DNA of 64,000 nt, from positions 65,001 through 129,000 of the forward strand of contig JAHFWL010000433.1 in NCBI GenBank assembly GCA_021292165.1, given 5' to 3'. Shown in pieces: positions 21,690 to 31,694 of the stretch. Made by a program: the position numbers and the translations under genes. The notes under the pieces were generated by a model that saw only the letters and a list, made by a program, of their open reading frames with translations, was not told the DNA's origin and made no database searches. The stretch comes from Shinisaurus crocodilurus. Taxonomy: Eukaryota > Chordata > Lepidosauria > Squamata > Shinisauridae. Each line of letters opens with the position of its first letter. Position 1 is the stretch's first letter.

Positions 21690-22385
21690 CTAGTATTTAG
21701 TTCCAGAGCTGTAAAATATAACAGTCTTTACATTACAGCTAAATAGTACGAGGGTGTACCAAGTCACCTTTCTAGATGGCAAAACAGTAAGATTTTCTTT
21801 TTAGCAGCATATTAGGACATACCAATCTAGTATAAGTAGTGCAATGCCCTGTCAGCACACAATGGATGAGGTATTGGTAGATGTAGAAAAGATAGACTTT
21901 CTGCAGGGGGTATATCTTGTTTTCCATGTAAAATACAGTAATGGGCCAGATATGTGCTTCAGCACTGCGGAGGGAATTAAATAATAAGGATTCATAAAAT
22001 GGCAGGGCATTGCCACAGGCGAGGTGGGCTGTGTTGCTGTTGTTTGCCCAGTTGTTTTACCTCTGAACAAGAGTTCTCCCATGCTAGAGATCCATAGCGG
22101 CAAATACTCATGTTTCTAAAGACGTCCCTTGCAAATGTTATAAAACTGGAGTGTGTCTCTTGTCCCCAGTGATGTCACAGGCATTAGCCGGAATATGCCT
22201 ATGACACAAAGCACCCCAAACTGCAATTAATCTGTTACTGGGGTGAAAAGCATGGCGTTTCCCCAGTGACCCAAATACTGCAATTTCATTGCCGGGCAAA
22301 ATATGCTTTCCTCACAACTGAAGCAATCTGGGAATAGACATCCAGATCTCTCACAACCAATGAGTAACAGCTGCACTTTTATTGT
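21690..22385. other. unassigned stretch
   Basis: No gene or repeat is recognised. Confidence 0.35.
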
Positions 22386-22387
22386 AC

Positions 22388-23420
22388 AATAAATCATCAT
22401 CATCAGGCGATCACTCGTGACCGAGTAAGATTGTCTTCCGGGATAAAAGGAGGAAATTCTAAAGAAGATTGTGTAGACTCTAGCGATGGGTCCGTAAGTG
22501 ACTGTGGAGGCCAATTCTAGATCCACACAGCTTCCCACAAGTGAGGACACAGGTTACCAGATAGAAGATGGCCCTGTAAAGGATTCATTTGACGTGCTTT
22601 TCGCTTAGCACGTTTCTCCCTTTCACCTTGCACTCGGGCTTCTTCAAAGTCCATGGAACCTTTGTGAAAGGCCAACCTCCATTTAGATCGTTCATGGGCC
22701 AGAGCTTCCCAGTTTTTGATGTTTATATTGCATTTTTTTAGATTAGCCTTAAGAACATCTTTAAACCTCTTATATCGACCACCGATATTCCGCTTTCCAT
22801 CCTTGCTTTGGGAGACGGCAGTCAGACATTCGAACAACATGACCGGTCCACTGAAGTTGGCGTTGAAGGATCATTTTTTCAATGCTAGTAGTCTTTGCTT
22901 CTTCCAGTACACTGACATTTGTTCGCCTATCTTCCCAAGTAATTCGCAGGATTTTCCGGAGGCAACGTTGATGAAACCTTTCAAGGAGGTGGAAGTGACG
23001 TTTATAGATAGTCCATGTTTCGCAGGCATACAATAAAGTTGGTAATACAATGGCTTCATAAACCAGTGTTTTGGTCTTCTTACAAATATCCCGATCCTCG
23101 AACACTCTATGTTTCATTCGAGAAAATGCGGCACTTGCGGAGCTCAGACGATGCTGGATTTCACTGTCGATGTTAGCTGTAACAGAAAGATAGCTGCCAA
23201 GATAGAGAAAATGATCGACATTTTCCAGTATTGTCCCGCCAAGCTGGATAGATTGCATCACCAAAAGGTTAGCTTGCACTTGCTGATGAAGCACTTTGGT
23301 TTTTTTGATGTTAAGTGAGAGACCAAGTTTTTCGTATGCTTCTGCAAAAGCATTTAGGATAGTTTGGAGATCATCCTCTGAATGTGCGGAGACCACATTA
23401 TCAATAAAACAGTACTCTTG
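22388..23420 (-). pseudogene. non-LTR retrotransposon RT, C-terminal third
   Basis: A 208-codon frame (22,770-23,396) covers the thumb and post-RT region: LGLSLNIKKTKVLHQ, FLYLGSYLS, LPTLLYACETWTIYKRH, LERFHQRCLRKILRITW and QLQWTGHVVRMSDCRLPKQ. A frameshift near 22,810 leads to KRNIGGRYKRFKDVLKANLK and NWEALAHERSKWR in a second frame to 22,517. The 3' end carries CACGAGTGATCGCCTGATGA with a TGA-repeat tail near 22,390. This architecture is typical of endonuclease-reverse-transcriptase LINEs outside L1, L2 and CR1. The clade is uncertain. The element is 5'-truncated and dead. Confidence 0.8.
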
Positions 23421-23735
23421 TTAAGGTATGGTTGAAGATGAGTCTAATCTGTCTTTTTATAATTGTGTTTAATGGTAGTCCTCAGGCATAGGAATATGGA
23501 TTCCTGGGAATTTTACTACTTTGTTGAACAACAGCTTTCTAGCCTTTATGATTTGAAGGTAAAACTTTAACAATGGGCAAGAGAGGCAAAATGGTCAAAA
23601 AAGGTGTGTATGTTTGGTGTGTGTGTGTTTGTGCTACAAACACAAATAATAGAACACATGTGATCTTTCAAACTCCTCCTACGCTATTAGAACGCTATGC
23701 ATTTCTGTGTAGCACTCGATCACATTATAAACACT
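23421..23735. other. unassigned stretch
   Basis: No gene or clear repeat is seen. Confidence 0.35.
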
Positions 23736-24234
23736 GACAGGGTTCAGCCAACACGATAACCCACACTCAGGGGTTGGGTATGGGTTGAGTGTGGGTTGTT
23801 GTTGAACCATGGGTTGTTGTGGAAATGTGGGTCATCGTGTTGTCTGAACCCAGCTGAGATAACAAAACATTGCTTGTTATCCACAAACAACCCATGGTGT
23901 GTGGCTCACGCTGGCTCAGCTTGTCTGAGCGTGGAAAGCTAAGCAGGGTCAGGCCTGGTTATTACTTGGATGGGAGACCCCTCTTCTAGTTTCCTGCATT
24001 GAGCAGGGGGTTGGACTCGATGGCCTTGTAGGCCCCTTCCAACTCTATGATCTATGAATCTATAAGAGAGCCCATGGTTTTTTGTTGGGTTGAGAACTGT
24101 GGGCTATTCACCATGGTTTGTTATCTCTGCTGGGTTCGGACAACATGATCACCTATGTTTCCATAACAACCCACAGTTCAACAACAACCCACACTCACCC
24201 CTTGAGTGTGTGTTATGTTGTCTGAACCCAGTGA
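23736..24234. mobile_element. GGTTCAGACAACACG-family foldback, interrupted by 5S-SINE
   Basis: It opens GGGTTCAGCCAACACGATAA and closes TTATGTTGTCTGAACCC. Nested half-copies are inside (GTTGTCTGAACCCAGCTGAG and GCTGGGTTCGGACAACATG), so the element is a palindrome of two smaller palindromes. A 5S-derived SINE sits at its centre (23,899-24,064). Sister copies lie at 35,838-36,175 and 62,500-62,755. Confidence 0.75.
23899..24064 (+). mobile_element. 5S-rRNA-derived SINE with CR1 tail, copy 1
   Basis: The 5' half contains GAAAGCTAAGCAGGGTCAGG and TTACTTGGATGGGAGACC, which are the box A and box C region of 5S rRNA. The 3' part is CR1-like: GGGGGTTGGACTCGATGGCC, CCTTCCAACTCTATGATC, TATGAATCTAT. 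It would be transcribed by Pol III from the internal 5S-type promoter and mobilised by CR1. It is not a functional 5S gene, because the 5' part and end are unrelated to 5S. Confidence 0.88.
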
Positions 24235-25057
24235 CCCCAAAGCAATGATTGCATTTTGAAAAAATACCTGCACAGTGGTGCCTCATACACAAAAGGAGCT
24301 CTTGCATAGATTCTCCCCCAGTCATGCATTGCCTGTATCACATCTCTTTAGACAAAATGATGCAAAGGATGCCATACATTTACTCGTGGAGATAAGCAGT
24401 AAAAAGAAGCCGATTCTTCTTCATTTCTTTACCTCTTGCATATACTGACAAGCCCACAGATGTTCACAATTTTCAGTGCTGAGACTTTAAAGGAAAAAGG
24501 CCACTAGTCTTGGCAGCCTTTACGATTTAAGGAAAGGATTATGGATAGGATTTTCCAGAATCCTCAGCACTGACCTTGGCACTTAGCAATTTGGAAAAAA
24601 TCCCATTGTAGCATACTTCAGCTCTTGAGCAAGCACAAAACAAAACAAAACACATCCCAACAAAAGAAAAACAAAACAATTAAAAAGATATGTGTTGCAA
24701 ACTTTGGAAAGTGGTCCCTTTCCCACTGTTGCAAAGGAAGCAATAGTTACGTACCACCCAGTTTTCGAAGTAGTGAGAATTTCCAGGGATGCAGCGCCTA
24801 CCTGGGTCTGGTCCCCTTTGGAACCAGGTCACTGGAGACTTGATGCTTTTTGTACGATTTGCATTTATTTACAAATGTACAGGTTAGCATAGGTGGAGGC
24901 TGATGGAGGGTAAGACTCCATCAGACACTCCAAAGTCCACGGCTCCCACACTAGATCTTCCAGGGAACAGTCTGTGTGCTATGATGCCCCAGAGCTCCAG
25001 CTGAGTTCTCCGACTCTGTCCTCATCTCTGATTCAAACTGCAGTCTTGTCCTTTTGT
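24235..25057. other. left flank of the composite element, LTR-like
   Basis: On the minus strand this flank has GTAAATAAATGCAAATC (a polyadenylation signal), and near 24,693 GTTTGCAACA could be an LTR end. The right flank after 31,694 could supply the matching TGTTATGGG start at about 31,915. The composite may therefore have inserted in an older LTR. I found no matching target duplication, so this is tentative. Confidence 0.3.
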
Positions 25058-25469
25058 TTGCGAACGTAAGGGGGAAATAACGAGCCGAGACACCTGTTTG
25101 GTATTTAACTGGGCCACATTTATTTGCATAAAATGAACTGCAAAGGGATGGAGTGCGGGTTATTCTAATCTGGCCTCCTAGGCCACTCAATTGTCCAATT
25201 GGGCGGAGCATCCAAAACCGGGAGGTGGCGTTGGATCCGCCGCCGCCCCATTTTCCACTTTCCAGTGTTGGGAGCCTTTGTTGCGTCGCCCCCTCTTGGA
25301 GTCTCACGACAACAAGCTTGGCGAGCACAAAGGCATCACAGGCGTTCCTGATCCTCAGCTGACTGAGCCTACTGGCCCATCAATCTGAGGCCTCCTGAAA
25401 CCGCCTGTCACCTGAATGGTGCCAAGGATGCTCACCTCACCCTATCAATATCCTAACCCGCACTTACCT
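25058..25469 (-). repeat. split direct repeat block A, copy 1
   Basis: It starts TTGCGAACGTAAGGGGGAAA and ends CCTAACCCGCACTTACC. It is identical to copy 2 at 25,829-26,239 apart from one base in a C run. Left-hand neighbour sequence is unique, so this is one outer end of the composite. Confidence 0.9.
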
Positions 25470-25654
25470 GCCTACTATCCAAATGTGACCAAATTTGACT
25501 TGGTATGCATTGATTACAAACACCCCCCAACCCTGCTGCAGTATGGAGTAGGCGAAACGCGCACATCCCTCTAAAAGGGGTGAACCAAAATTCCTACTCG
25601 GCCCCTTAACGGCGGCCAGAGGAGCCCATACTGTATACAGGGCGGGAGGGAGGG

Positions 25655-25828
25655 AGCTGCACAGAACAAAGAGGGTGTGGGTTGGGGCTGCAGGGCCTAA
25701 TATTGGCTCCTGTAGCCCCGCCCCCATGCTGGCTAATTACCTGCGTCAACAGGTAAGCCTCGACTCTCCTCCCCCACGTCCGCAAAGTTTCTCCCCGCTC
25801 ACAGCTGCGCGTGCTCGGGGGAAGGTCC
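25655..25828 (-). repeat. split direct repeat block B, copy 1
   Basis: It runs from AGCTGCACAGAACAAAGAGG to GCTCGGGGGAAGGTCC, identical to 31,519-31,692. It is joined without spacer to block A copy 2. Confidence 0.9.
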
Positions 25829-26239
25829 TTGCGAACGTAAGGGGGAAATAACGAGCCGAGACACCTGTTTGGTATTTAACTGGGCCACATTTATTTGCAT
25901 AAAATGAACTGCAAAGGGATGGAGTGCGGGTTATTCTAATCTGGCCTCCTAGGCCACTCAATTGTCCAATTGGGCGGAGCATCCAAAACCGGGAGGTGGC
26001 GTTGGATCCGCCGCCGCCCCATTTTCCACTTTCCAGTGTTGGGAGCCTTTGTTGCGTCGCCCCCTCTTGGAGTCTCACGACAACAAGCTTGGCGAGCACA
26101 AAGGCATCACAGGCGTTCCTGATCCTCAGCTGACTGAGCCTACTGGCCCATCAATCTGAGGCCTCCTGAAACCGCCTGTCACCTGAATGGTGCCAAGGAT
26201 GCTCACCTCACCCTATCAATATCCTAACCCGCACTTACC
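25829..26239 (-). repeat. split direct repeat block A, copy 2
   Basis: This is the internal copy of block A, beginning at the B1/A2 junction GGAAGGTCCTTGCGAACG. After it the sequence diverges completely from the one following copy 1. Confidence 0.9.
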
Positions 26240-26534
26240 CGCCACAGAGAGGGACCAGCGCCTGCTTAGTCCCCTCTCCCCCACCTGCCCGGAACTATTT
26301 CCAGCAGGGCCCTTTGCAGGTCTTTGAGAAACACGTTGCTGCCATGTACAGCGAAAAGCACTCAGACGGTGCAGTACAGCTCCCTCTGCGCTGACACAAT
26401 GTCGGGATGGGGTACAGAATAACCTTCCCCACCCACCTTTTAACATTTTTGTTACCCTTCTGACTGCTTAATTCATAATCCTGGAGCTTGCCTTGCTCCG
26501 CTAACAGTAGCGTGGCTGGCATGAAGAGACCATT

Positions 26535-27985
26535 TAAACAGCAGGCCATCTTTGTTGACCCGAAAGTCTGCAAGCGTTTGCAGGAATAAGGCCTTGTTCT
26601 TGCGTAAGTCCAGATCACTCCCCCCAGGATACGGCACCTGCTGGTGCGGGGGTCGTTCAATAAGCTCTGCTCGTCCCCTAGTATGCAGCACCTGCCGGTG
26701 CGGGGTTGCTCCTTTAGGCCAGATTGTTCGTCTAGGATGCAATCCCTGCCGCTGTGCGGGTTGCTCATTAAGCCAAGATCGTTCCCCCCAGGATGCAGCA
26801 CCTGCCGATACGGGGGTTGCTCATTGTGGCCAGACCGGAACAGGGATCAGTAGTTTCTTCTACAACAGGCTGCTTCGAGCCTCCCAGGAACGAAGGAGTG
26901 ACCATGCACCCGCACACGCACCGGTCTGGCTCATGAACATTCTGCAATAAAGGAACAGAGGCTGCAGTATCGCTCATAGAAATGTGAACATGTTAGGATC
27001 TACCATAACTAGCAAGTGATAGGGAGGGTTAAGAATATATGAAGCCGCCTTATCTTGGATCAGCCTATTGGTCCAGATGCCCAGTATTGTTGACATTGAC
27101 TGGTCGCAACTTTTGTTTATTTAATTATTATATATATGCTGCTTTTATTTTCTGCAATGGACCCAAGGCGGCTTGTACATTTCTCGTCTTCTCTGTTTTA
27201 TCGTCACCACAACTCTGTTAGGCAGGACAGGCTGAGAGCCAGTGACCGTCACAAAGTCGCCCAGTGAGTTTCGTGGCTGAGGAGGGAATACAACCAGGGT
27301 TTCCCTAGTCACGCCTACTGTCTTCACTACTACACAGGGTTCTGGCAGGATTCTTTCTTATACCCACTTGGGGATGCCAGTAATTGAGCCTGGGACCTTT
27401 TTGGTGCACATCCTGTGCACTATCATTGCGCTATTGCCCCTCGCTGTGCGTTAGACCGATAGGCCTGAGGTCGCTAATGCAACTTAGCCTGGATCATTCA
27501 CAATATGCGACATCTGCAGGTGTGGGGGTTGCCCGTCACACAGTATCTTGGTCGGATATATTCAGATAATCTGCCCAGCGGGCCATCTTTGATGGTCCAC
27601 GAGTCAGCCTGCGCTTGCAGAATTAAGGCCTTGCCAATGAGTAATCTCGTGTAACTCTCATAAGATGCAGCACTTACCGTTGCATGGATCGCTTATTACT
27701 GCCAGACCGGAACCGGGTGATCAGTAGGTTCTGTCACGTTATACCGCGGCATCCTAATCGGTGGATGTGTGCTATTGTTTGCTTTACAGCTGGGTTCTCT
27801 GGCTTGGCGTTATAACCCTTCGCACAGCACAGAAACAAAGGAGTGTCAACGCACTACTACATTCATCGGTTTGTCCCCTGGTATGCTGAAATAACAAAAC
27901 ATAGGTCGCAGTATTGTTCCTAGAAATATGCACGCGTAAGAATCCATCATAATTAGCCGGAGAGAGGGAGGAATAGGAACATATT
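26535..27985. repeat. degenerate tandem duplication inside the composite
   Basis: 26,535-27,040 and 27,570-27,985 are diverged copies about 1.04 kb apart. Shared landmarks in order are GGCCATCTTTG, TTGCAG-AATAAGGCCTTG, ATGCAGCAC-TACCG, CAGACCGGAAC-GGGATCAGTAG, AACGAAGGAGTG / AACAAAGGAGTG, and TAGAAAT-TG followed by AGGATC-ACCATAA. The first copy has an extra array: four units of about 60 bp, each containing ATGCAGCACCTGCCG-like sequence (26,628-26,840). SINE remnants follow each copy. Confidence 0.65.
27041..27445 (-). mobile_element. SINE remnants (tRNA-Ala type split by MIR-like copy 4)
   Basis: 27,041-27,112 and 27,338-27,445 are the two ends of an inverted tRNA-Ala SINE (TTGGTCCAGATGCCCAGTAT; TTGAGCCTGGGACC). 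Between them lies a MIR-like SINE (27,113-27,337: ACCCAAGGCGGCTTGTACAT, CAAAGTCGCCCAGTGAG). Confidence 0.6.
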
Positions 27986-28080
27986 AAGCTGCTTTATACT
28001 GAATCAGACCATTGGCCTATCTAGTCTAGTATTGTTGCCATTGACCGGTAGCAGTGTTTGGGGGATTCTGACAGAACTCA
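27975..28080 (-). mobile_element. tRNA-Ala SINE 3' part
   Basis: GGAACATATTAAGCTGCTTT, TACTGAATCAGACCATTGG and TATTGTTGCCATTGACCGG match the inverted SINE ends at 19,320 and 36,368. Confidence 0.65.
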
Positions 28081-29380
28081 TTCATAGGTTGCCCACGCCC
28101 TATAACGTATTTTCTGTCCTAAAGGAAGCCCACCACCGTTGTGCATTGTCTCGACATCTGATTGATTTGTCCAAGTGCTGAGAATGAGATAGAAGACCCC
28201 ATATGCTGAGGCTCAATATAGCGATGTGATATATATAATTGGCATAAACCCTGCGTGGGCAGATGTATGGCAGAAGCAACAGTGCCTCCAATTTTTATTG
28301 GGCTGGGTTCTTTTGTGAATCTGGTGCTGTTCTATTCCAAATAAGGGGCTGACCTGTTTGCCTGGTTTGGGTTGCCCCTTTGGGCCATGATCTTTGCTTG
28401 TAAAATTGTATGTATTATACCAGTGATGACGCCCCTACGGCACGGGCGTCACAACTGGCACGCTGGGGCTTTTCTGTGATCGTACGATACCTTGGTCACT
28501 GGATCGTGGAAAGATTGTCACTTTCTGTGAAAGACTAAAGCTCTTGTTCTTTCTCTCAGTGTGGAACAGAATGATTTCATTCTAGCATAGATGTTACATA
28601 CTTCTTTTCTACATTATTATCCCATTTTACAGATTATGAAGCATGGTGCACAAAGCACTGCTTTGCTGTAAAGCCGTCATAGTTGACCTGAGTGCTGGAT
28701 GTGTTGCTCCGCACTAACAGAGTATGAGCCAAGGTTTTGGCAAATTATCAGCATGCATGCAATAGCTGAATTGCCTTAATTATGCCAAAGCATGCCCCAA
28801 GTCAACTCTTCACGATGCTGTGTTTATAATTGAAGAGTTAAAGTGTTTTAAAATGTGCTAAGGACGTTTAGTTTCTTTGTCTATCTTGCTCGTCGTAACA
28901 CAGTTTGACTTTTACTTAACTAATTGAGAACCTGTAGAAGCAGGTAGAATGTTGCTCATGGTATCACAGGTTGACTATTACTAATTGGGGGGGGGGGAAG
29001 AAAAAAAAAATTGTAGCAGCAGGGAAAGGACTCGGGGTAATGTTTGCCCCATACGCTATTTGTCTGGTTATACAAAAGATGCTGCTTATTTTGGATAATT
29101 GTATGAGTTATTTTTGTAAAACTAAACCTCAGTATTCTGGTTCAATTGGAACGTTGGGACCTTGAAATAACTAAGTTGGTTTTGTGTTGTTGTTTGGGTC
29201 ATCAAACTTGCCATGGTTTACCATCACTGTATTGGACCGACATGCAGATTAATTGTTATATTACGAGCAATGTGCACCAAAGTGTATACTTTGCGATGAA
29301 CTAATTTTAATCTTAGAAATTTCTCCATGATTGGGATGAATCAATTTAATATTGCAAAGTTGGCCATCTAAAGAATGGTA
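28081..29380. other. internal region of the composite, no features
   Basis: A poly-G/A run at 28,987-29,010 and a GACGCCC / GGGCGTC hairpin at 28,428-28,450 are visible. No protein similarity is recognised. Confidence 0.4.
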
Positions 29381-29382
29381 AT

Positions 29383-29450
29383 GACCAGGCCTGGCCTTGC
29401 TTGGTTTATCTGCGCTTGGACAAGCTGAGCCGGCGTGGTCTACGGGCCTG
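29383..29450 (-). mobile_element. 5S-derived SINE, head fragment
   Basis: Minus strand: GGCCCGTAGACCACGCCGGC, TCAGCTTGTCCAAGCGC and AAGGCCAGGCCTGGTCATTA. This corresponds to the 5' half of the 5S-SINE without its CR1 tail. Confidence 0.6.
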
Positions 29451-29825
29451 CATAGTATTAAACAGTTTTATGTATTAAAGTGTTATGTATTTATTAATTA
29501 ATCATTGAATCAATTAAACACTCAATGAATTAACTTAAAATTAATTAATTAATTAAAGTAATAATTAACTTTAATCAGACGGTGGCCTCAGGCTTGCATA
29601 GTATTATACAGTGCTATGTATTGAAGTATTAAGTATCTATTAATTAATCATTCAATCACTTAACCAGTATCTATTAATTAATCATTCATTCACTTAAGTA
29701 GTCAATTAATTCAACTAAAATTAATCAATTGCAGAAATAATAATAATTATTATTATTTAGTCAATTAATTCAACTACAATTAATCAGTTACTGTAAAATT
29801 ATTATTTCAATAATTCTCTGCCATA
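29440..29825. repeat. AT-rich tandem block with TTAATTAAT units
   Basis: GCATAGTATTA-ACAG followed by TATGTATT-AAGT and TATTAATTAATCATT occurs at about 29,450 and again at about 29,597, and TATCTATTAATTAATCATTC recurs once more near 29,668. CAATTAATTCAACTA also occurs twice. No coding potential. Confidence 0.65.
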
Positions 29826-29869
29826 ACTTTAGCAAAACGGTGGAAAATTGCACTCCAAAATAAATTTGC

Positions 29870-31370
29870 GGCTTTCGCCGTGGGGCGGGTTACGTCGTTT
29901 CTTAAGAGCAGCAGACCCATGCATTCCGAAGAATGTCGGGGGGGGGGGGTGTCGCTGCTGCCGGCCCTGTCCCAGGCTATGTAGTCTGGCGCGTGGCCAT
30001 GCCGCCATCGTCGGCTCTAACCCGGGGGGGGGCGTGCTACCCCGCCCGGAGTCGTCAGATTGTGCAGCAGCTGGGCCGATACCGGCCCAGCCGGCGACCG
30101 AGAAATGCCTCTTCCCCTGCGCTCTTCGCCAGGGGCTGAAAGGGGTGACGCTGACCGGGCCAACTTTGGCGCTCGTCCGTAATGATAAGGGGCCTTGACC
30201 GCCCCCCCCCCTGGCGCGGGGACGCGCCACTACTGCCGGTCCTGAGCCGCTTTTCTCCCAGTCACGCAGAGGCCGCCGGAAGCTCCAACCCTGGTGCGTA
30301 AGTTGCGCCGTCTAACTCTGGCCCCCGCGTGGCCCTGTCTTTGTCTGCGCCGGCCGGGTCGACTCAGGCGCCCGGCCAGCGACTAATAAAGGCCTTGGCA
30401 GTCCGCCATTATCATGCGTGGGAACGCGCCATGATTGCGGACTCTGAGCCAAGCAAGGACGCTGCACTTCGCCACCCAGGCCCTGGTAGGATCGCGCACA
30501 TCTGCTCTGGCCGGGGTGCCCCCCGCGCCCGGCTCCGTGAAGGGGAGAGGCTTTTACAGCCCCTTTTGTCTTGGCGCTCAGTTGCGCTGAGGCTGCCGGA
30601 AGCCCCAGCTCTGGCGCGGGGCTACGCCGTCTTACTCTGGCTCCGCCTGGGGCTAATCTTCAGCCGCTCCGGCCGGGCCGATTCAGGCGCCCGGCCGGCG
30701 ATTGGGAGGGGCCTTGACAGCCTCCCCTCCATCATGCGCGGGGACGCGGCGCTATTGCTGACCTCGGACCGGGTAAGGAAGTTACGTCTCCCCACCCCGG
30801 CCCATGTCCAATCCCCCACAGCTGCTCCGGCTGGGCTGCTCCGCGTGTCCGGCCGCGCAAATGGGAGGGGATTTAGCAGCTCCCTTTCTGTTTCGGCGCT
30901 CAGTCGCGCCGTGTCTGCGGTGATCCCCAGCCCGGAGGCCGCGGCGTCATGCTCCGGCCCCGCCTGGGGCTAACCCTTTGCCGCGCCGGCCGGGTCCAGT
31001 CCGGCACCCGGCCAGCTATAATGAGGTGCCTTGACTGCCCCCTCGATCCGTCGCGGGGACTTGCCCCCACTGCCGGCTCCAGGCCAGGCCAGGAAGTCGC
31101 GCCTCCCCACCTGAGCCCTGGCCATATCCCCAGCTGCTGCTCCGGCCGGGCTGCTCACCATGCCCGGCCGGCGACGAGTAGGGGCCTCGGCAAACCCCCT
31201 TCCTTTCTCGGCGCCAAGTTGCGCCGTCACCAGCGCCCAGCCACAGTGCGGGTGCCGCGCCGGCCTGCCCTGGCACCGCCCGGGGCTATCCTCCTCAGTG
31301 CTTGCTGGGCCGACTTCGGTGCACGGCCAGCGAGGTGGGGAGGGCCTCGGAACCTGACGATGCTCTGGGC
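29870..31370. repeat. CpG-rich degenerate tandem array, ~150-170-bp period
   Basis: The motif CCGGCCGGG or a close variant followed by GCGCCCGGCCAGCGA-like sequence and GGGGCCTTGACAGCCCCC-like sequence recurs near 30,352, 30,505, 30,675, 30,825, 30,985, 31,140 and 31,300, so spacing is 150-170 bp. Intervening blocks (GGCGCTCAGTTGCGC, GGAAGCCCC, CGCCTGGGGCTA) also recur, partly on a doubled period of about 315 bp. CpG dinucleotides are abundant. Long open frames exist on both strands here but follow from GC content. Possible roles (promoter-like CpG island, or satellite-like part of the element) are inference. Confidence 0.65.
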
Positions 31371-31518
31371 TCTATATCAAGTTTGGCAAAAGGTCCGTCT
31401 GTTTCCCCCCCAGCAGGACCCTCCAACCCGGATCCCTTCACCCAATACGACCGTGTCACGTGGTCTTCAGTATCTCGGGATGATAGGATCGGGCAGAGAT
31501 CCTCTTCTTGTCGACAGA

Positions 31519-31692
31519 AGCTGCACAGAACAAAGAGGGTGTGGGTTGGGGCTGCAGGGCCTAATATTGGCTCCTGTAGCCCCGCCCCCATGCTGGCTAA
31601 TTACCTGCGTCAACAGGTAAGCCTCGACTCTCCTCCCCCACGTCCGCAAAGTTTCTCCCCGCTCACAGCTGCGCGTGCTCGGGGGAAGGTCC
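31519..31692 (-). repeat. split direct repeat block B, copy 2
   Basis: Identical to 25,655-25,828. It is followed by unique sequence TTCTTTTTACACAGAC, which marks the outer end of the composite. Confidence 0.9.
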
Positions 31693-31694
31693 TT

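Larger units (their letters stand above)
25058..31692 (-). mobile_element. composite element with split direct repeats (A1-X-B1-A2-Y-B2)
   Basis: Block A (412 bp) occurs at 25,058-25,469 and 25,829-26,239. By eye the only difference is one C in a run. Block B (174 bp) occurs at 25,655-25,828 and 31,519-31,692, and I saw no difference. B1 abuts A2 directly. Read on the minus strand the order is a1 - 5.3 kb - b1a2 - 185 bp - b2, the split-direct-repeat layout of PAT/Ngaro tyrosine-recombinase retrotransposons. The three junctions share only a TT dinucleotide and I see no target duplication, as expected for recombinase integration. On the minus strand block A carries TTATGCAAATAAATG, a polyadenylation signal near the 3' end. 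No recombinase, RT or RNase H is encoded. The alternative is a simple tandem duplication of a 5.9-kb unit in which one copy lost its interior. Confidence 0.55.

Noticed and set aside
25326..26099. Repeated 'protein' MLAKLVVVRLQEGATQQRLP on the minus strand of block A
   Set aside because: It occurs twice only because block A is duplicated. It has no recognisable domain and ends in the terminal-repeat sequence.
25058..31692. An endogenous retrovirus with LTRs A-X-B
   Set aside because: An LTR would have to occur whole at both ends. Here A and B are split between ends and middle, and no gag/pol/env motif is seen.
25058..31692. A Helitron or a terminal-inverted-repeat transposon
   Set aside because: The outer ends are not inverted repeats of one another, and there is no TC start, CTRR end with hairpin, or Rep/helicase motif.
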